Positions 44,174 to 52,960 of a stretch of DNA of 64,000 nucleotides are shown piece after piece. Within the stretch, counting starts at the first letter, position 1. Every line of letters begins with the position of its first letter. A program made the translations under genes and the position numbers. Source of the stretch: Pseudomonas syringae (GTDB lineage Bacteria > Pseudomonadota > Gammaproteobacteria > Pseudomonadales > Pseudomonadaceae). The DNA is taken from NCBI RefSeq assembly GCF_021605415.1, contig NZ_WKEQ01000031.1, forward strand, positions 1-64,000, read 5' to 3'. The notes beneath the pieces are model-generated. The model had not been told where the DNA came from. It worked only from the letters and a program-made list of their open reading frames with translations, and searched no databases.

Positions 44174-44482
44174 ATGACGACGCTAACACCCGATCCACCC
44201 TACGAAAGAATCATCCCCGACCCCAAAAACCGCTTCATGGCGCTGACCGGCAATTGCAGCGACATGCCCACCCTGTTCATCGACACCCACGCCCCCATCG
44301 ACGTCCTGCTGGACGCCGCCAGACACCGCATCTGTGCCGTCACCCAAGTGCTGGAAAACATGTCCATGCGGGGTTCGGTCGAATGTGATTCGGTGATCCT
44401 CAGCGATTTTGCGTTGCTGTGTGCGATTTCCCTGCGTGATGGCTGTGATGTGCTGGATGTGGTCGGGCGGCGGGTCGGGTGA
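44174..44482 (+). CDS. Small Pseudomonas protein, DUF3077/DUF6124-like
   Basis: A 102-residue protein with no signal peptide or membrane segment. It starts MTTLTPDPPYERIIPDP; a TPDPP-type N-terminus is shared by a large group of small Pseudomonas proteins of unknown function. The helical C-terminal half (DVLLDAARHRICAVTQVLENM) is typical of that group, but the domain name is tentative. AAAGG lies nine bases before the ATG. The structured leader just upstream probably belongs to this gene. Confidence 0.65.
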   Translation: MTTLTPDPPYERIIPDPKNRFMALTGNCSDMPTLFIDTHAPIDVLLDAARHRICAVTQVLENMSMRGSVECDSVILSDFALLCAISLRDGCDVLDVVGRRVG

Positions 44483-44496
44483 AGCCAGATCAAAAG

Positions 44497-44542
44497 ATCG
44501 CAGCCTGCGGCAGCTCCTGCACGGGTTGCCGCAGGCTGCGAT
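44497..44542 (+). terminator. Strong hairpin ending in a T run
   Basis: Sixteen-base perfect arms ATCGCAGCCTGCGGCA (44497-44512) and TGCCGCAGGCTGCGAT (44527-44542), then TTTTT. It is a long form of the GATCGCAGCCTGC repeat family and lies 15 bases after the small gene's stop. Confidence 0.88.
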
Positions 44543-44630
44543 TTTTTGACGTTGAGCGCGTCCACTCAGCCGCCACTCCTGACTTGCCGTCCGGTAAAAG
44601 GTAAACTTTGCGCCCTTCGCAGGAGCAGCC

Positions 44631-45467
44631 ATGAATTATCGTCACGCCTTCCATGCCGGCAATCACGCCGATGTGTTCAAACACCTGACCTTGACCCGCC
44701 TCATCGCCCTGATGTCGCGCAAGGAGCAGCCGTTTGCCTATCTCGACAGCCACGCCGGTATCGGTCTGTATGACTTGCAGGGCGATCAGGCGAATCGCAC
44801 CGGCGAGTATCTGGAAGGCATTGCGCGGTTGTGGGATCAGCCGGATCTGCCGGCGCTGACCGCCGACTACATGAACGTACTGCATGCCATGAACCCGGAT
44901 GGCCAGTTGCGCTATTACCCGGGTTCGCCGGAGCTGGCGCGGCGTCTGACCCGACCGCAGGATCGGGTAATGCTCAACGAAAAGCATCCGGAAGACGGCG
45001 TGCTGCTCAAGGACAACATGGCGGGTGATCGTCGGGTGAAGGTTCATCTGGGCGAAGGCTGGCATGTGGCGCGGGCGATGTTGCCGGTGCAGGAGAAGCG
45101 TGCGGTGATGTTGATCGATCCGCCGTTCGAACAGCTCGATGAAATGCAGAAGTGCGCGGCGTCGATGAAAGAGGCCATCGGCCGGATGCGCCAGACTGTG
45201 GCGGCGATCTGGTATCCGGTGAAGGATCAGCGCGCATTGCGTCGGTTCTATCAGGATCTGGCCGGCACCGGTGCGCCGAAACTGCTGCGAGTGGAATTGC
45301 TGGTGCATCCGCTGGACACGCCAAACAGCCTGAACGGCTCCGGGCTGGCGATTGCCAATCCGCCGTGGGGGCTGGAGGAAGAGCTGCGGGAGTTGTTGCC
45401 GTGGTTGTCCAAGAAGCTCGGGCAGACCCAGGGTGGGTGGCAGATGGATTGGTTGATTGCTGAATAA
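44631..45467 (+). CDS. rlmJ: 23S rRNA (adenine2030-N6)-methyltransferase RlmJ
   Basis: A 278-residue SAM-dependent methyltransferase. The N-terminus MNYRHAFHAGNHADVFKH is diagnostic, DSHAGIGLYDL is the SAM loop, and LIDPPFEQ is the catalytic DPPF motif. It methylates A2030 of 23S rRNA and was formerly called YhiR. AGGAG lies six bases before the ATG. Length is normal. Confidence 0.95.
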   Translation: MNYRHAFHAGNHADVFKHLTLTRLIALMSRKEQPFAYLDSHAGIGLYDLQGDQANRTGEYLEGIARLWDQPDLPALTADYMNVLHAMNPDGQLRYYPGSPELARRLTRPQDRVMLNEKHPEDGVLLKDNMAGDRRVKVHLGEGWHVARAMLPVQEKRAVMLIDPPFEQLDEMQKCAASMKEAIGRMRQTVAAIWYPVKDQRALRRFYQDLAGTGAPKLLRVELLVHPLDTPNSLNGSGLAIANPPWGLEEELRELLPWLSKKLGQTQGGWQMDWLIAE

Positions 45468-45479
45468 GACCGCTGCGAG

Positions 45480-45594
45480 TGATCGTTCCCATGCTCTGCG
45501 TGGGAATGCCTCTAGGGACGCTCCGCGTTCCAGTGCTGGAAGGGGACGCGGAGCGTCCCGGGCTGCATTCCCACGCGGAGCGTGGGAACGATCA
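45480..45594. repeat. 115-bp inverted repeat element
   Basis: Outer arms TGATCGTTCCCA (45480-) and TGGGAACGATCA (-45594) and inner arms with GGGACGCTCCGCGTTCC and GGACGCGGAGCGTCCC fold the whole stretch into a long hairpin. It resembles a non-autonomous, MITE-like repeat found in many pseudomonad intergenic regions. It lies between convergent rlmJ and msrA. Confidence 0.8.
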
Positions 45595-45605
45595 GAGTCG
45601 GGAGG

Positions 45606-46271
45606 TCAGTTGCCGGCCAGGCTCGCGGGCATGCACACGCCGGTGCCGCCGATGCCGCAGTAGCCTTCGGGATTTTTCGCCAAGTATTGCTGGTGATAGG
45701 TTTCGGCGAAGTAGACCGTGGGCGCCTGGTCGATTTCGGTGCTGATTTCACCGAGGCCGGCCTTGGACAGTTCGGCCTGATAGGTGTCCTTGCTCTTGAG
45801 CGCCGCGTCGAGTTGTTCGGGCGAGGTCGCGTAGATCACCGAACGGTACTGGGTGCCGATGTCGTTGCCTTGGCGCATGCCTTGGGTCGGGTTGTGCAAT
45901 TCCCAGAACATGGCCAGCAGTTCTTCGTAGCTGACCTTTGCTTTGTCATACACCACCAGCACCACTTCAGCGTGGCCGGTCAGGCCCGAGCAGACTTCTT
46001 CGTAAGTCGGGTTCGGCGTGAAGCCGCCGGCGTAACCGACGACGGTGCTGACCACACCTTCGCGCTGCCAGAAGCGGCGTTCGGCGCCCCAGAAGCAGCC
46101 CAGTCCGAAGATGGCGAAATCGACGTCTTCGAAAAACGGCCCAAGCAATGGGGTGTCTTCGAACACAAAGTGTTTTTCCGGCAGGGTCATCGCGGTGTCG
46201 CGGCCGGGCAGGGCTTGTTCTTTCGTCGGGAGCACGTTTTTGTTCACCAGAATTTCCGAGCGCAAGACCAT
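45606..46271 (-). CDS. msrA: Peptide methionine sulfoxide reductase MsrA
   Basis: A 221-residue enzyme that reduces methionine-S-sulfoxide in proteins. The catalytic Cys is in FGLGCFWGAER (about residue 59), and resolving cysteines lie near the C-terminus (GYCGIGGTGVCMP). The N-terminal 45-residue extension is normal for proteobacterial MsrA. The order msrA-dipA is conserved in Pseudomonas. Confidence 0.96.
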   Translation of the reverse strand: MVLRSEILVNKNVLPTKEQALPGRDTAMTLPEKHFVFEDTPLLGPFFEDVDFAIFGLGCFWGAERRFWQREGVVSTVVGYAGGFTPNPTYEEVCSGLTGHAEVVLVVYDKAKVSYEELLAMFWELHNPTQGMRQGNDIGTQYRSVIYATSPEQLDAALKSKDTYQAELSKAGLGEISTEIDQAPTVYFAETYHQQYLAKNPEGYCGIGGTGVCMPASLAGN

Positions 46272-46370
46272 GTTCAGTCCCCTCAGTGGTTGAGATGTAA
46301 AATTCAGACCGCCAGTGTGCCCAATGATGCCCGCTTACGCACTATCCAAATATGGGGGGATTTGGAGTAA

Positions 46371-49067
46371 TCAGAACGGGAGCGGGCCGCGGGGGTAGCG
46401 CTTGAGTGCCTGGATCAGTTCGGCGCCGGGAATTGGCCGGTCGAACAGATAGCCCTGGCCGACATCGCAGCGGTGGCGCCGCAAAAACGCCAGCTGTTCG
46501 GCGGTTTCGATGCCTTCGGCCACAACTTTCAGTTTCAGGTTGTGCGCCATGGCGATCACGGCGGAGGTGATCTCCATGTCGTCCTGGTTGTCCGGGATTT
46601 CGTGGATGAAGCTGCGATCGATCTTGATGATGTCGATCGGGAATTTCTTCAGATAACTGAGCGATGAGTAACCAGTGCCGAAGTCATCCATGGCCAGGGT
46701 CAGACCCAGGCGCTTGAGCTGGTCGAGCTGCAAGTGCGTGTCTTCGGTGGCTTCCAGCAACAGGCCTTCGGTCAGTTCCAGCTCCAGCAGATTGGCCGGC
46801 AGCGCTTCTTCCTTGAGGATGTTGGCGATGGAGGCGACCAGATCGGGATCGGAGAACTGCTTCGGCGACAGGTTGATTGCCACTTGTAGATTGCCCAGGC
46901 CGGCGGCGGACAGGGCTTTGCTCATGCGGCAGGCCTGACGGGCGATCCACTTGCCGATCGGGATAATCAGGCCGGTTTCTTCGGCGACGCTGATGAACTG
47001 GTCCGGACGAATCATGCCGCGCTCCGGATGGTTCCAGCGCAGCAGCGCTTCCATGCCCAGCAAACGGCCGCTGCGCAGGCACAGTTTCGGCTGATAAAAC
47101 ACGTCGAGTTCGTTCTGGGTCAAGGCGCGGCGCAAGTTGTTTTCGACGAACAGTTTGTAACTGGCTTCGGCGTTCAGCGCTTCGGTGAATACCTGCAACT
47201 GATGTTTGCCGTTGGCTTTGGCCTTGTGCAGCGCCAGGCCGGCGTTGCGCATCAAGGTTTGCGGATCGCGCCCGTGCAGCGGCGCGCAGGCGAGACCGAC
47301 GGAGCCGGTAACGCTGATCAACTGGTTATCGACGAACATCGGCTTGTCGAGGGTCATCAGCAACTGGCTGGCGATCTGTTGGCCGGTTTCCAGATCCGTG
47401 TCGTCCAGCAACACCGCGAATTCGTTACTGGCGAAACGCGCCAGACTGCCGCTCGGGCTCAGGCTGTTGCGCAGGCGCCGGGCGAGGCTGATCAGTAGTT
47501 TGTCGCCGGTCTGGTGGCCGAGGCTGTCGTTGATCCGCTTGAAATTATCGATGTCCACCAGCAACAGGCTGATCGGGGTATCGGTGTCCCGGGCGAAGCG
47601 TTCGTCGAGGTTGCGGATGAAGGCCGGGCGGTTGCCCAGATTGGTCAGGTTGTCGGTGTAGGCCAGGCGTTCGATGCGCTGTTGCGCGAGCTTGGTCTGG
47701 GTGATGTCTTCGTAGATGCCGATGTAGTGCGTCAACTCACGGTTGTCACCGTAAACCTTGGAAATCGACAACTGGCCCCAATAGGGTTCGAGGTTTTTCC
47801 GCCGGCTCTTGAATTCGCCCTGCCAGCTGTTGCTCTTGGCCAGCGCGGAGGGCGCGTCGAACAGCAGTTCGCTGAGGTTCTCCAGCGCCGGCAACTCAGA
47901 CAGGCGCTGGCCGTGGACTTCCTCGGTGGTGTACTGGGTGATTGCGGTGAAGCTTGGGTTGACGTACTCGACCACGCCGTCGCAGTTGACCAGCAAAAAG
48001 GCGTTGGCGCTTTGTTCGACCGCGCGCTGGAACAAATGCAGGGCGCTGGTGGCGGTGCGGCGGTTGTGGTTGTTGATGACCTGCGCGAACTGGTCGGCCA
48101 GCTCGCCGGCGAAGGCGATTTCATCCGCTTGCCAGGCGCGGGTGACGCCGGTTTGCTCCAGGCACAGCACGCCGATCACCTGACCGTCGACGCGGATGCT
48201 GGCATCGAGCATCGCGTTGACATCACGCGGGCGCAGGGCTTCGGCGATCTCGCGAGTGCGGGGGTCACGCATGGCGTTGTTCGCGTCGATGGCGCGGCTG
48301 CTGTGCAACGCCTCCATGTAATCGGGGAAATCGCTGATGTCGATCTCGTCGGGCAGCAAGTATTCCTGGGTCGCCCGGTGATAAGCCGAGATCGGCACCA
48401 GACGCTGACCTTCGAGATTCCACAGACTGGCGCAGTCGATTTCATAGATATCGCAGGCGCAGCGGGTGATCAGCTCGGCAGCCTCATGCAGCGAATTGCT
48501 GCTGCTGTAACGCTGACGGGCCAACAGCAGGATCAAATCCTGCTGGGCACGCACCCGTTCCAGGTGTTGCAGTTGCTCCTGCTGGGCGCGCTGGTTGAGT
48601 TCCAGCGCGATCTGCAGTCGGGAATTCTGGGTTTCCAGATCAAGCGAGGTTGGCGGCGGTTCGCCGTCGAGCGCCTCAGCGACCACCATCAGATAACCGC
48701 GCAGCAAATGGCGATTGTGCTGCTTATAGCCTTCGCCGATTTCCAGCAGATTCAATGAACCGGCCGGCGTGTGCAGGGTATAGCGCACCAGATAATGAGG
48801 GTTTTCGCCCAGTTGTTGCTGGATCGCGTCATGCAACTGATAGCGCGCTTCGGGCTCCATCAGGCTGGCGTAAGGCGAGCCGACCAGTGCGCAAAGCTCG
48901 ACCGCTGGTTGGCCGAACTGGCGTTCGCAATTGGGATCAAGAAACAACATGGCCCAGCTGGCTTCATTCAGCCGCTCGTAACGCAGCATCCCGAGCCGCG
49001 AGGGCACAGGCAACTGCGTCACTACCTCGGCCACCATACGGCTGGCGGCATCGGGTTGGCTCTTCAT
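46371..49067 (-). CDS. dipA: c-di-GMP phosphodiesterase DipA (PAS-GAF-PAS-GGDEF-EAL)
   Basis: An 898-residue signalling protein. Sensor regions are a PAS-like part (about 20-150), a GAF domain (about 190-355) and a second PAS (about 370-485). The GGDEF domain (about 495-650) has the degenerate site ASNEF, so it should not make c-di-GMP. The EAL domain (about 665-890) has intact EALLRW and DDFGTGYSSL motifs. This matches P. aeruginosa DipA, a phosphodiesterase needed for biofilm dispersal, in domain order, ASNEF motif and neighbourhood. The ATG at 49067 (MKSQPDAASRMVAEVVTQLP) fits the known N-terminus; the frame continues upstream to 49181. Confidence 0.88.
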   Translation of the reverse strand: MKSQPDAASRMVAEVVTQLPVPSRLGMLRYERLNEASWAMLFLDPNCERQFGQPAVELCALVGSPYASLMEPEARYQLHDAIQQQLGENPHYLVRYTLHTPAGSLNLLEIGEGYKQHNRHLLRGYLMVVAEALDGEPPPTSLDLETQNSRLQIALELNQRAQQEQLQHLERVRAQQDLILLLARQRYSSSNSLHEAAELITRCACDIYEIDCASLWNLEGQRLVPISAYHRATQEYLLPDEIDISDFPDYMEALHSSRAIDANNAMRDPRTREIAEALRPRDVNAMLDASIRVDGQVIGVLCLEQTGVTRAWQADEIAFAGELADQFAQVINNHNRRTATSALHLFQRAVEQSANAFLLVNCDGVVEYVNPSFTAITQYTTEEVHGQRLSELPALENLSELLFDAPSALAKSNSWQGEFKSRRKNLEPYWGQLSISKVYGDNRELTHYIGIYEDITQTKLAQQRIERLAYTDNLTNLGNRPAFIRNLDERFARDTDTPISLLLVDIDNFKRINDSLGHQTGDKLLISLARRLRNSLSPSGSLARFASNEFAVLLDDTDLETGQQIASQLLMTLDKPMFVDNQLISVTGSVGLACAPLHGRDPQTLMRNAGLALHKAKANGKHQLQVFTEALNAEASYKLFVENNLRRALTQNELDVFYQPKLCLRSGRLLGMEALLRWNHPERGMIRPDQFISVAEETGLIIPIGKWIARQACRMSKALSAAGLGNLQVAINLSPKQFSDPDLVASIANILKEEALPANLLELELTEGLLLEATEDTHLQLDQLKRLGLTLAMDDFGTGYSSLSYLKKFPIDIIKIDRSFIHEIPDNQDDMEITSAVIAMAHNLKLKVVAEGIETAEQLAFLRRHRCDVGQGYLFDRPIPGAELIQALKRYPRGPLPF

Positions 49068-49241
49068 GAAGGAGACTCGCTTGGGAATTTGCTGAACGCG
49101 CCGGACTCGCGCCCTCTTTACTGTTGGCTGCGGCAAGGTTGCATCATTGCGGCACCGACTGACAAGAGACATGAAGGCCAAGTGCTATAAGAATATGTCG
49201 GCTGGAGTGAACATTTCTTCAGCGAGCCGGTAAAAACAGCG

Positions 49242-49303
49242 AAAAGATCGCAGCCTGCACCAATGCAATCCCCTGTGGGCGCCGCCGCAGGTTGCGATCT
49301 TTT
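49242..49303 (-). terminator. Hairpin ending the PhoD-like gene
   Basis: AAAAGATCGCAGCCTGC (49242-49258) pairs with GCAGGTTGCGATCTTTT (49287-49303) with one mismatch. It lies eight bases past the PhoD-like stop, and on that strand the hairpin ends in a T run. It belongs to the GATCGCAGCCTGC family. Confidence 0.8.
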
Positions 49304-49310
49304 GCCCTTT

Positions 49311-50720
49311 TTAACGCAACGCAATGCCAATCGATTGCAGCCGCTTGCCCTCGCGGTCGTGATAATTGACCTGTATCTGCCCAGCCTCGACCACGATGTG
49401 GGCGAAATTATCTTCGCTGACCACCAGGCTGGTCAGTTCATGCCGATACTCGCCTGCCGCCGTCACCGCCAAGGGCTCATCGAGGATGAACGTCGACGCC
49501 TTGGCGTAAGGCAGCAGCTTGCTGTTGCACAGTGGCGAGGACACGATGGTGTGGACTTCGAAGTCCGGGTCTTCGCTGTGCGTCAGGCGGCTGGTCAAAG
49601 AGCCGTGGACATCGCCGGACACAAACACCGCGTTACGTATCCGATGAGTGCGGATAGTTTCCAGCAAACGCAAGCGCTGTTCGGGAAACACCTTCCACGC
49701 ATCATCGCCATGCTGTTTGCGATCCGGATAGAACATCACGCTGGTGACCACGAATTTGACCCGCGCCGGGCTATCGATCAGCCATCGGCAAAGGGCCTGC
49801 TCCTGCTCTCTATCAAGGATTCGTCGATTCTCGGCCGACAGGTTGCGCCGGGTTCGGCTGTCGGTCACGAACCATTCGATATCCCCGTCGCTGAACGTGT
49901 ACCAATAATGCTCAAGTTTATGTCGGTTGACGTCTCCTTTTACGGTCAACTCATGGGTCGGACTGTGACTGGCTTGATAGATCTCGTAAGCAGCCATGGC
50001 ATTGCGATATAAGTCTGCGTCGGAACTTGCGGCGTTGGCGGGCCAGTTATCTTCGATTTCATGGTCATCCAGAATCATGTAAGTCGACGTGCCGGACATT
50101 AGTTTTTGAATATTTGGCTGCGAGAAGGCCGAACGGTACTTTTTCAATATGTCCTGATACTCCCGATCCGGCGCAACGACATTCAAGTCGTCTACATAGA
50201 TCTGATCCCCAGTCATCAATGTCGCGCTGATCGGTGGTTGTGCGCCCTCAATCAACTGGTTGATCGAGGCAAAAATCCTGTCGCCGAGCTGGGGCATGGA
50301 GGCGACGCCTGCCGTCATGCGTAAATATCGGCACGAGCCGACGATATAGGCGCGAGCCGGTTCGGGGTCTGCGCAGCGGGTACGCAGGCGATAAATCTCC
50401 CGGGGCCACTGCAACGGTAATTCGGTGATGCTCTCAACAGTGTGTCCGGGATTCATCGGGCTGAACCAGCCCGCCTGATATTCATATTCTGTGTCGCTGG
50501 CCAGTTCATTGAGGACAAATACCCAGGACATGTCGTGCACCGGGTCCAGAAGTGCAAACAGGGGCGTTGACCAACGTTGCTCAGCTATCTTGCGAAAACG
50601 AATGGCCGCAAATACCGGTTTATCGTGCTGGTAATTACCTCGAATAAATATTCGTGCATGGTTAGTTGTGGTGTGGCCAATAATCGGGCCGATAACAGGC
50701 TTGAACATGTTCGAATCCAT
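49311..50720 (-). CDS. PhoD-like metallophosphatase/phosphodiesterase
   Basis: A 469-residue enzyme. MTGDQIYVDD, MILDDHEIEDNWP and VFVSGDVHGSLTSRL contain the Asp, Asn and His metal ligands of the PhoD family. An N-terminal Ig-like region (about 10-120) precedes the catalytic domain. Unlike Bacillus PhoD there is no twin-arginine signal, so it should be cytoplasmic. The first ATG (50720) lacks a ribosome site, while the ATG at 50708 has GGA seven bases before it. The gene separates dipA from aceF, which are adjacent in P. aeruginosa, so it is an insertion or a local gene gain. The upstream flank is AT-rich. Confidence 0.85.
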   Translation of the reverse strand: MDSNMFKPVIGPIIGHTTTNHARIFIRGNYQHDKPVFAAIRFRKIAEQRWSTPLFALLDPVHDMSWVFVLNELASDTEYEYQAGWFSPMNPGHTVESITELPLQWPREIYRLRTRCADPEPARAYIVGSCRYLRMTAGVASMPQLGDRIFASINQLIEGAQPPISATLMTGDQIYVDDLNVVAPDREYQDILKKYRSAFSQPNIQKLMSGTSTYMILDDHEIEDNWPANAASSDADLYRNAMAAYEIYQASHSPTHELTVKGDVNRHKLEHYWYTFSDGDIEWFVTDSRTRRNLSAENRRILDREQEQALCRWLIDSPARVKFVVTSVMFYPDRKQHGDDAWKVFPEQRLRLLETIRTHRIRNAVFVSGDVHGSLTSRLTHSEDPDFEVHTIVSSPLCNSKLLPYAKASTFILDEPLAVTAAGEYRHELTSLVVSEDNFAHIVVEAGQIQVNYHDREGKRLQSIGIALR

Positions 50721-50896
50721 TCGAATTAATTCGGTTTATAAGTAAGTGTTTGCAAAGTTCAATGGTTAACTTTGGTGTTCCAAGATTAGTGGTCTGTTGA
50801 TAAAAAATATCGGCACGAAGTCGACTGGATGTGTGGCTTTGTTAAGCCTTGTTTGTAGGAAATGTGCGCTGAGAGGTTTTTTTCAGGCAAAAAAAG
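50721..50896. other. AT-rich gap upstream of the PhoD-like gene
   Basis: About 180 bases of lower GC than the surroundings (for example TAATTCGGTTTATAAG and TGTTGATAAAAAATATC). It must contain the PhoD-like promoter, but I see no gene and could not fix the boxes. Confidence 0.45.
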
Positions 50897-50980
50897 CCCC
50901 GTCAAACTGACGGGGTTGAGGTACGAGCGTGTGGCGCTCGAAAACGTGGAGCGCGAATGGCCCTCCGTTGCCGGAGGGCC
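50897..50980 (-). terminator. Double terminator of the aceEF operon
   Basis: The first hairpin on the transcribed strand is GGCCCTCCG/CGGAGGGCC (50959-50980). The second is CCCCGTCA/TGACGGGG (50897-50915), followed on that strand by TTTTTTT. The second is a clear Rho-independent terminator. Confidence 0.9.
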
Positions 50981-50987
50981 GTTCGGT

Positions 50988-52949
50988 TTACAGCAGGATA
51001 GTGCGAATGTCCGCCAGCAGGCTGCCCAGACGCTGGGTGAAGCGTGCAGCGGCGGCGCCGTTGATCACACGGTGATCGTAGGACAGCGACAGCGGCAGCA
51101 TCAGTTTCGGCTGGAAGGCTTTGCCGTCCCAGACTGGCTGGATGGTTGCCTTGGATACACCGAGGATCGCCACTTCCGGCGCGTTGACGATCGGCGTGAA
51201 GCCGGTGCCGCCAATGTGGCCGAGGCTGGAAATGGTGAAGCAGGCGCCCTGCATGTCGTCAGCGGTCAGCTTCTTGTCGCGGGCCTTGGCGGCCAGCGCA
51301 GCGGCTTCGGCTGCCAGTTGCAACAGGCTCTTCTGGTCGACGTTCTTGATGACCGGTACCAGCAGGCCATCCGGGGTGTCGACGGCGAAGCCGATGTTCA
51401 CGTATTTCTTGCGGATGATCGCCTTGCCGCTTGGCGCCAGCGAACTGTTGAAGTCCGGCAGTTCCTTGAGCATGTGCGCGCAGGACTTGAGCAGCAGCGG
51501 CAGGATGGTCAGCTTGACGCCGGCCTTTTCTGCAACGGCTTTCTGTGCAACGCGGAACGCTTCCAGCTCGGTGATATCAGCCGAATCGAACTGAGTCACG
51601 TGCGGGATGTTCAACCAGCTGCGGTGCAGGCTCGACGCGCCGATTTGCATCAGGCGAGTCATCGGCACTTCTTCGGTTTCACCGAAGCGGCTGAAGTCGA
51701 CGACCGGAATCGGCGGAATGCCCGCGCCACCGGTTGCGCCGCCAGCGGCCGGTGCTTCCTTGGCCTTCTGCATCATGGCTTTGACGTAAACCTGCACGTC
51801 TTCTTTCAAGACACGACCGTGTGGGCCACTGGCGCCCACAGCGCTCAGCTCGACGCCGAACTCACGGGCCAGTTGACGCACGGCAGGGCCGGCGTGAACT
51901 TTCGCGCCTGGCTTGGCCGGTGCGGCGGCTGGCGCGGCAGCAGGAGCAGGAGCAGCGGCGGCCGGGGCAGCAGGCGCGGCAGCCGGAGCGCTCGGTGCAG
52001 CAGCGGCCGGGGCCGGAGCAGCCGCCGGCGCAGCGCCTTTGACTTTCAGCTTGAGGATCAGATCGCCCGTGCCGACTTCGTCATCCAGCTTGATGGAAAC
52101 GCTTTCCACCACACCAGCGGCAGGCGATGGAATTTCCATGCTTGCCTTGTCGGATTCCAGGGTGATCAGCGACTGGTCGGCTTCGACGGTGTCGCCGGCC
52201 TTGACCAGTACTTCGATGATCTTGGCCTTGCCGGCCGAGCCGATGTCCGGAACGTGGATGTCCTGAACGCTGTCGGCAACCGGTGCAGCCGGCGCTGCAG
52301 CGGCGGCGGGCGCAGCGGCAGCGGCTGGCGCGGCAGCCTGAGCCGGAGCGGCCGCAGCAGGCGCCGCAGCACCCGCCACTTCCAGATCCAGAATCAGATC
52401 GCCCGTGCCGACTTCGTCGTTGAGCTTGACGCTGATGGCCTTGACCACGCCAGCGGCAGGCGACGGGATTTCCATGCTCGCCTTGTCGGATTCCAGGGTG
52501 ATCAGCGATTGATCAGCCTCGACGGTGTCGCCGACCTTGACCTGGATCTCGATGATCTGGGCCTTGCCCGATGAACCGATGTCCGGCACGTGCACTTGCT
52601 GAACCGAAGCGGCAGCAGGAGCAGCGGCTGGCGCGGCAGCAGCAGGAGCGGCGGCCGGTTTGGCTTCGGCTTTTGCAGCCGGCGCAGCGGCAGGCGCAGG
52701 CGCTGCCTCGGCGGCGCCCTCGACTTCCAGCTCCAGCAGCTCGTCGCCTTCTTTCAGGCGATCGCCCAGCTTCACTTTCAGACTCTTGATGATGCCGGCC
52801 TTCGGCGCAGGCACTTCCATGCTCGCCTTGTCCGACTCAAGGGTCAGGATGCTCTGATCAGCTTCGATACGGTCGCCGACCTTCACAAACAGTTCAATTA
52901 CTTCACCTTCACCGCTGCCGATGTCAGGTACGCGAATGAGTTCGCTCAC
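50988..52949 (-). CDS. aceF: Pyruvate dehydrogenase E2, dihydrolipoyl acetyltransferase (AceF)
   Basis: A 653-residue E2 with three N-terminal lipoyl domains (about 1-75, 118-192 and 236-310). Each has the lipoyl-lysine motif ESDKASME and the domains are separated by long Ala/Pro linkers. A peripheral-subunit-binding domain (about 350-385, AGPAVRQLAREFGVEL) and the acetyltransferase domain follow, with DHRVINGAAAARF near the end. It passes acetyl groups from E1 to CoA. The start is GTG at 52949 with GAGGAGA upstream. Some pseudomonads have only two lipoyl domains. Confidence 0.96.
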   Translation of the reverse strand: MSELIRVPDIGSGEGEVIELFVKVGDRIEADQSILTLESDKASMEVPAPKAGIIKSLKVKLGDRLKEGDELLELEVEGAAEAAPAPAAAPAAKAEAKPAAAPAAAAPAAAPAAASVQQVHVPDIGSSGKAQIIEIQVKVGDTVEADQSLITLESDKASMEIPSPAAGVVKAISVKLNDEVGTGDLILDLEVAGAAAPAAAAPAQAAAPAAAAAPAAAAAPAAPVADSVQDIHVPDIGSAGKAKIIEVLVKAGDTVEADQSLITLESDKASMEIPSPAAGVVESVSIKLDDEVGTGDLILKLKVKGAAPAAAPAPAAAAPSAPAAAPAAPAAAAPAPAAAPAAAPAKPGAKVHAGPAVRQLAREFGVELSAVGASGPHGRVLKEDVQVYVKAMMQKAKEAPAAGGATGGAGIPPIPVVDFSRFGETEEVPMTRLMQIGASSLHRSWLNIPHVTQFDSADITELEAFRVAQKAVAEKAGVKLTILPLLLKSCAHMLKELPDFNSSLAPSGKAIIRKKYVNIGFAVDTPDGLLVPVIKNVDQKSLLQLAAEAAALAAKARDKKLTADDMQGACFTISSLGHIGGTGFTPIVNAPEVAILGVSKATIQPVWDGKAFQPKLMLPLSLSYDHRVINGAAAARFTQRLGSLLADIRTILL

Positions 52950-52960
52950 AGAATGTCTCC

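Noticed and set aside
52000..52949. Possible assembly duplication in aceF
   Set aside because: The repeats are three related but non-identical lipoyl domains in one frame with Ala/Pro linkers, a known E2 architecture.
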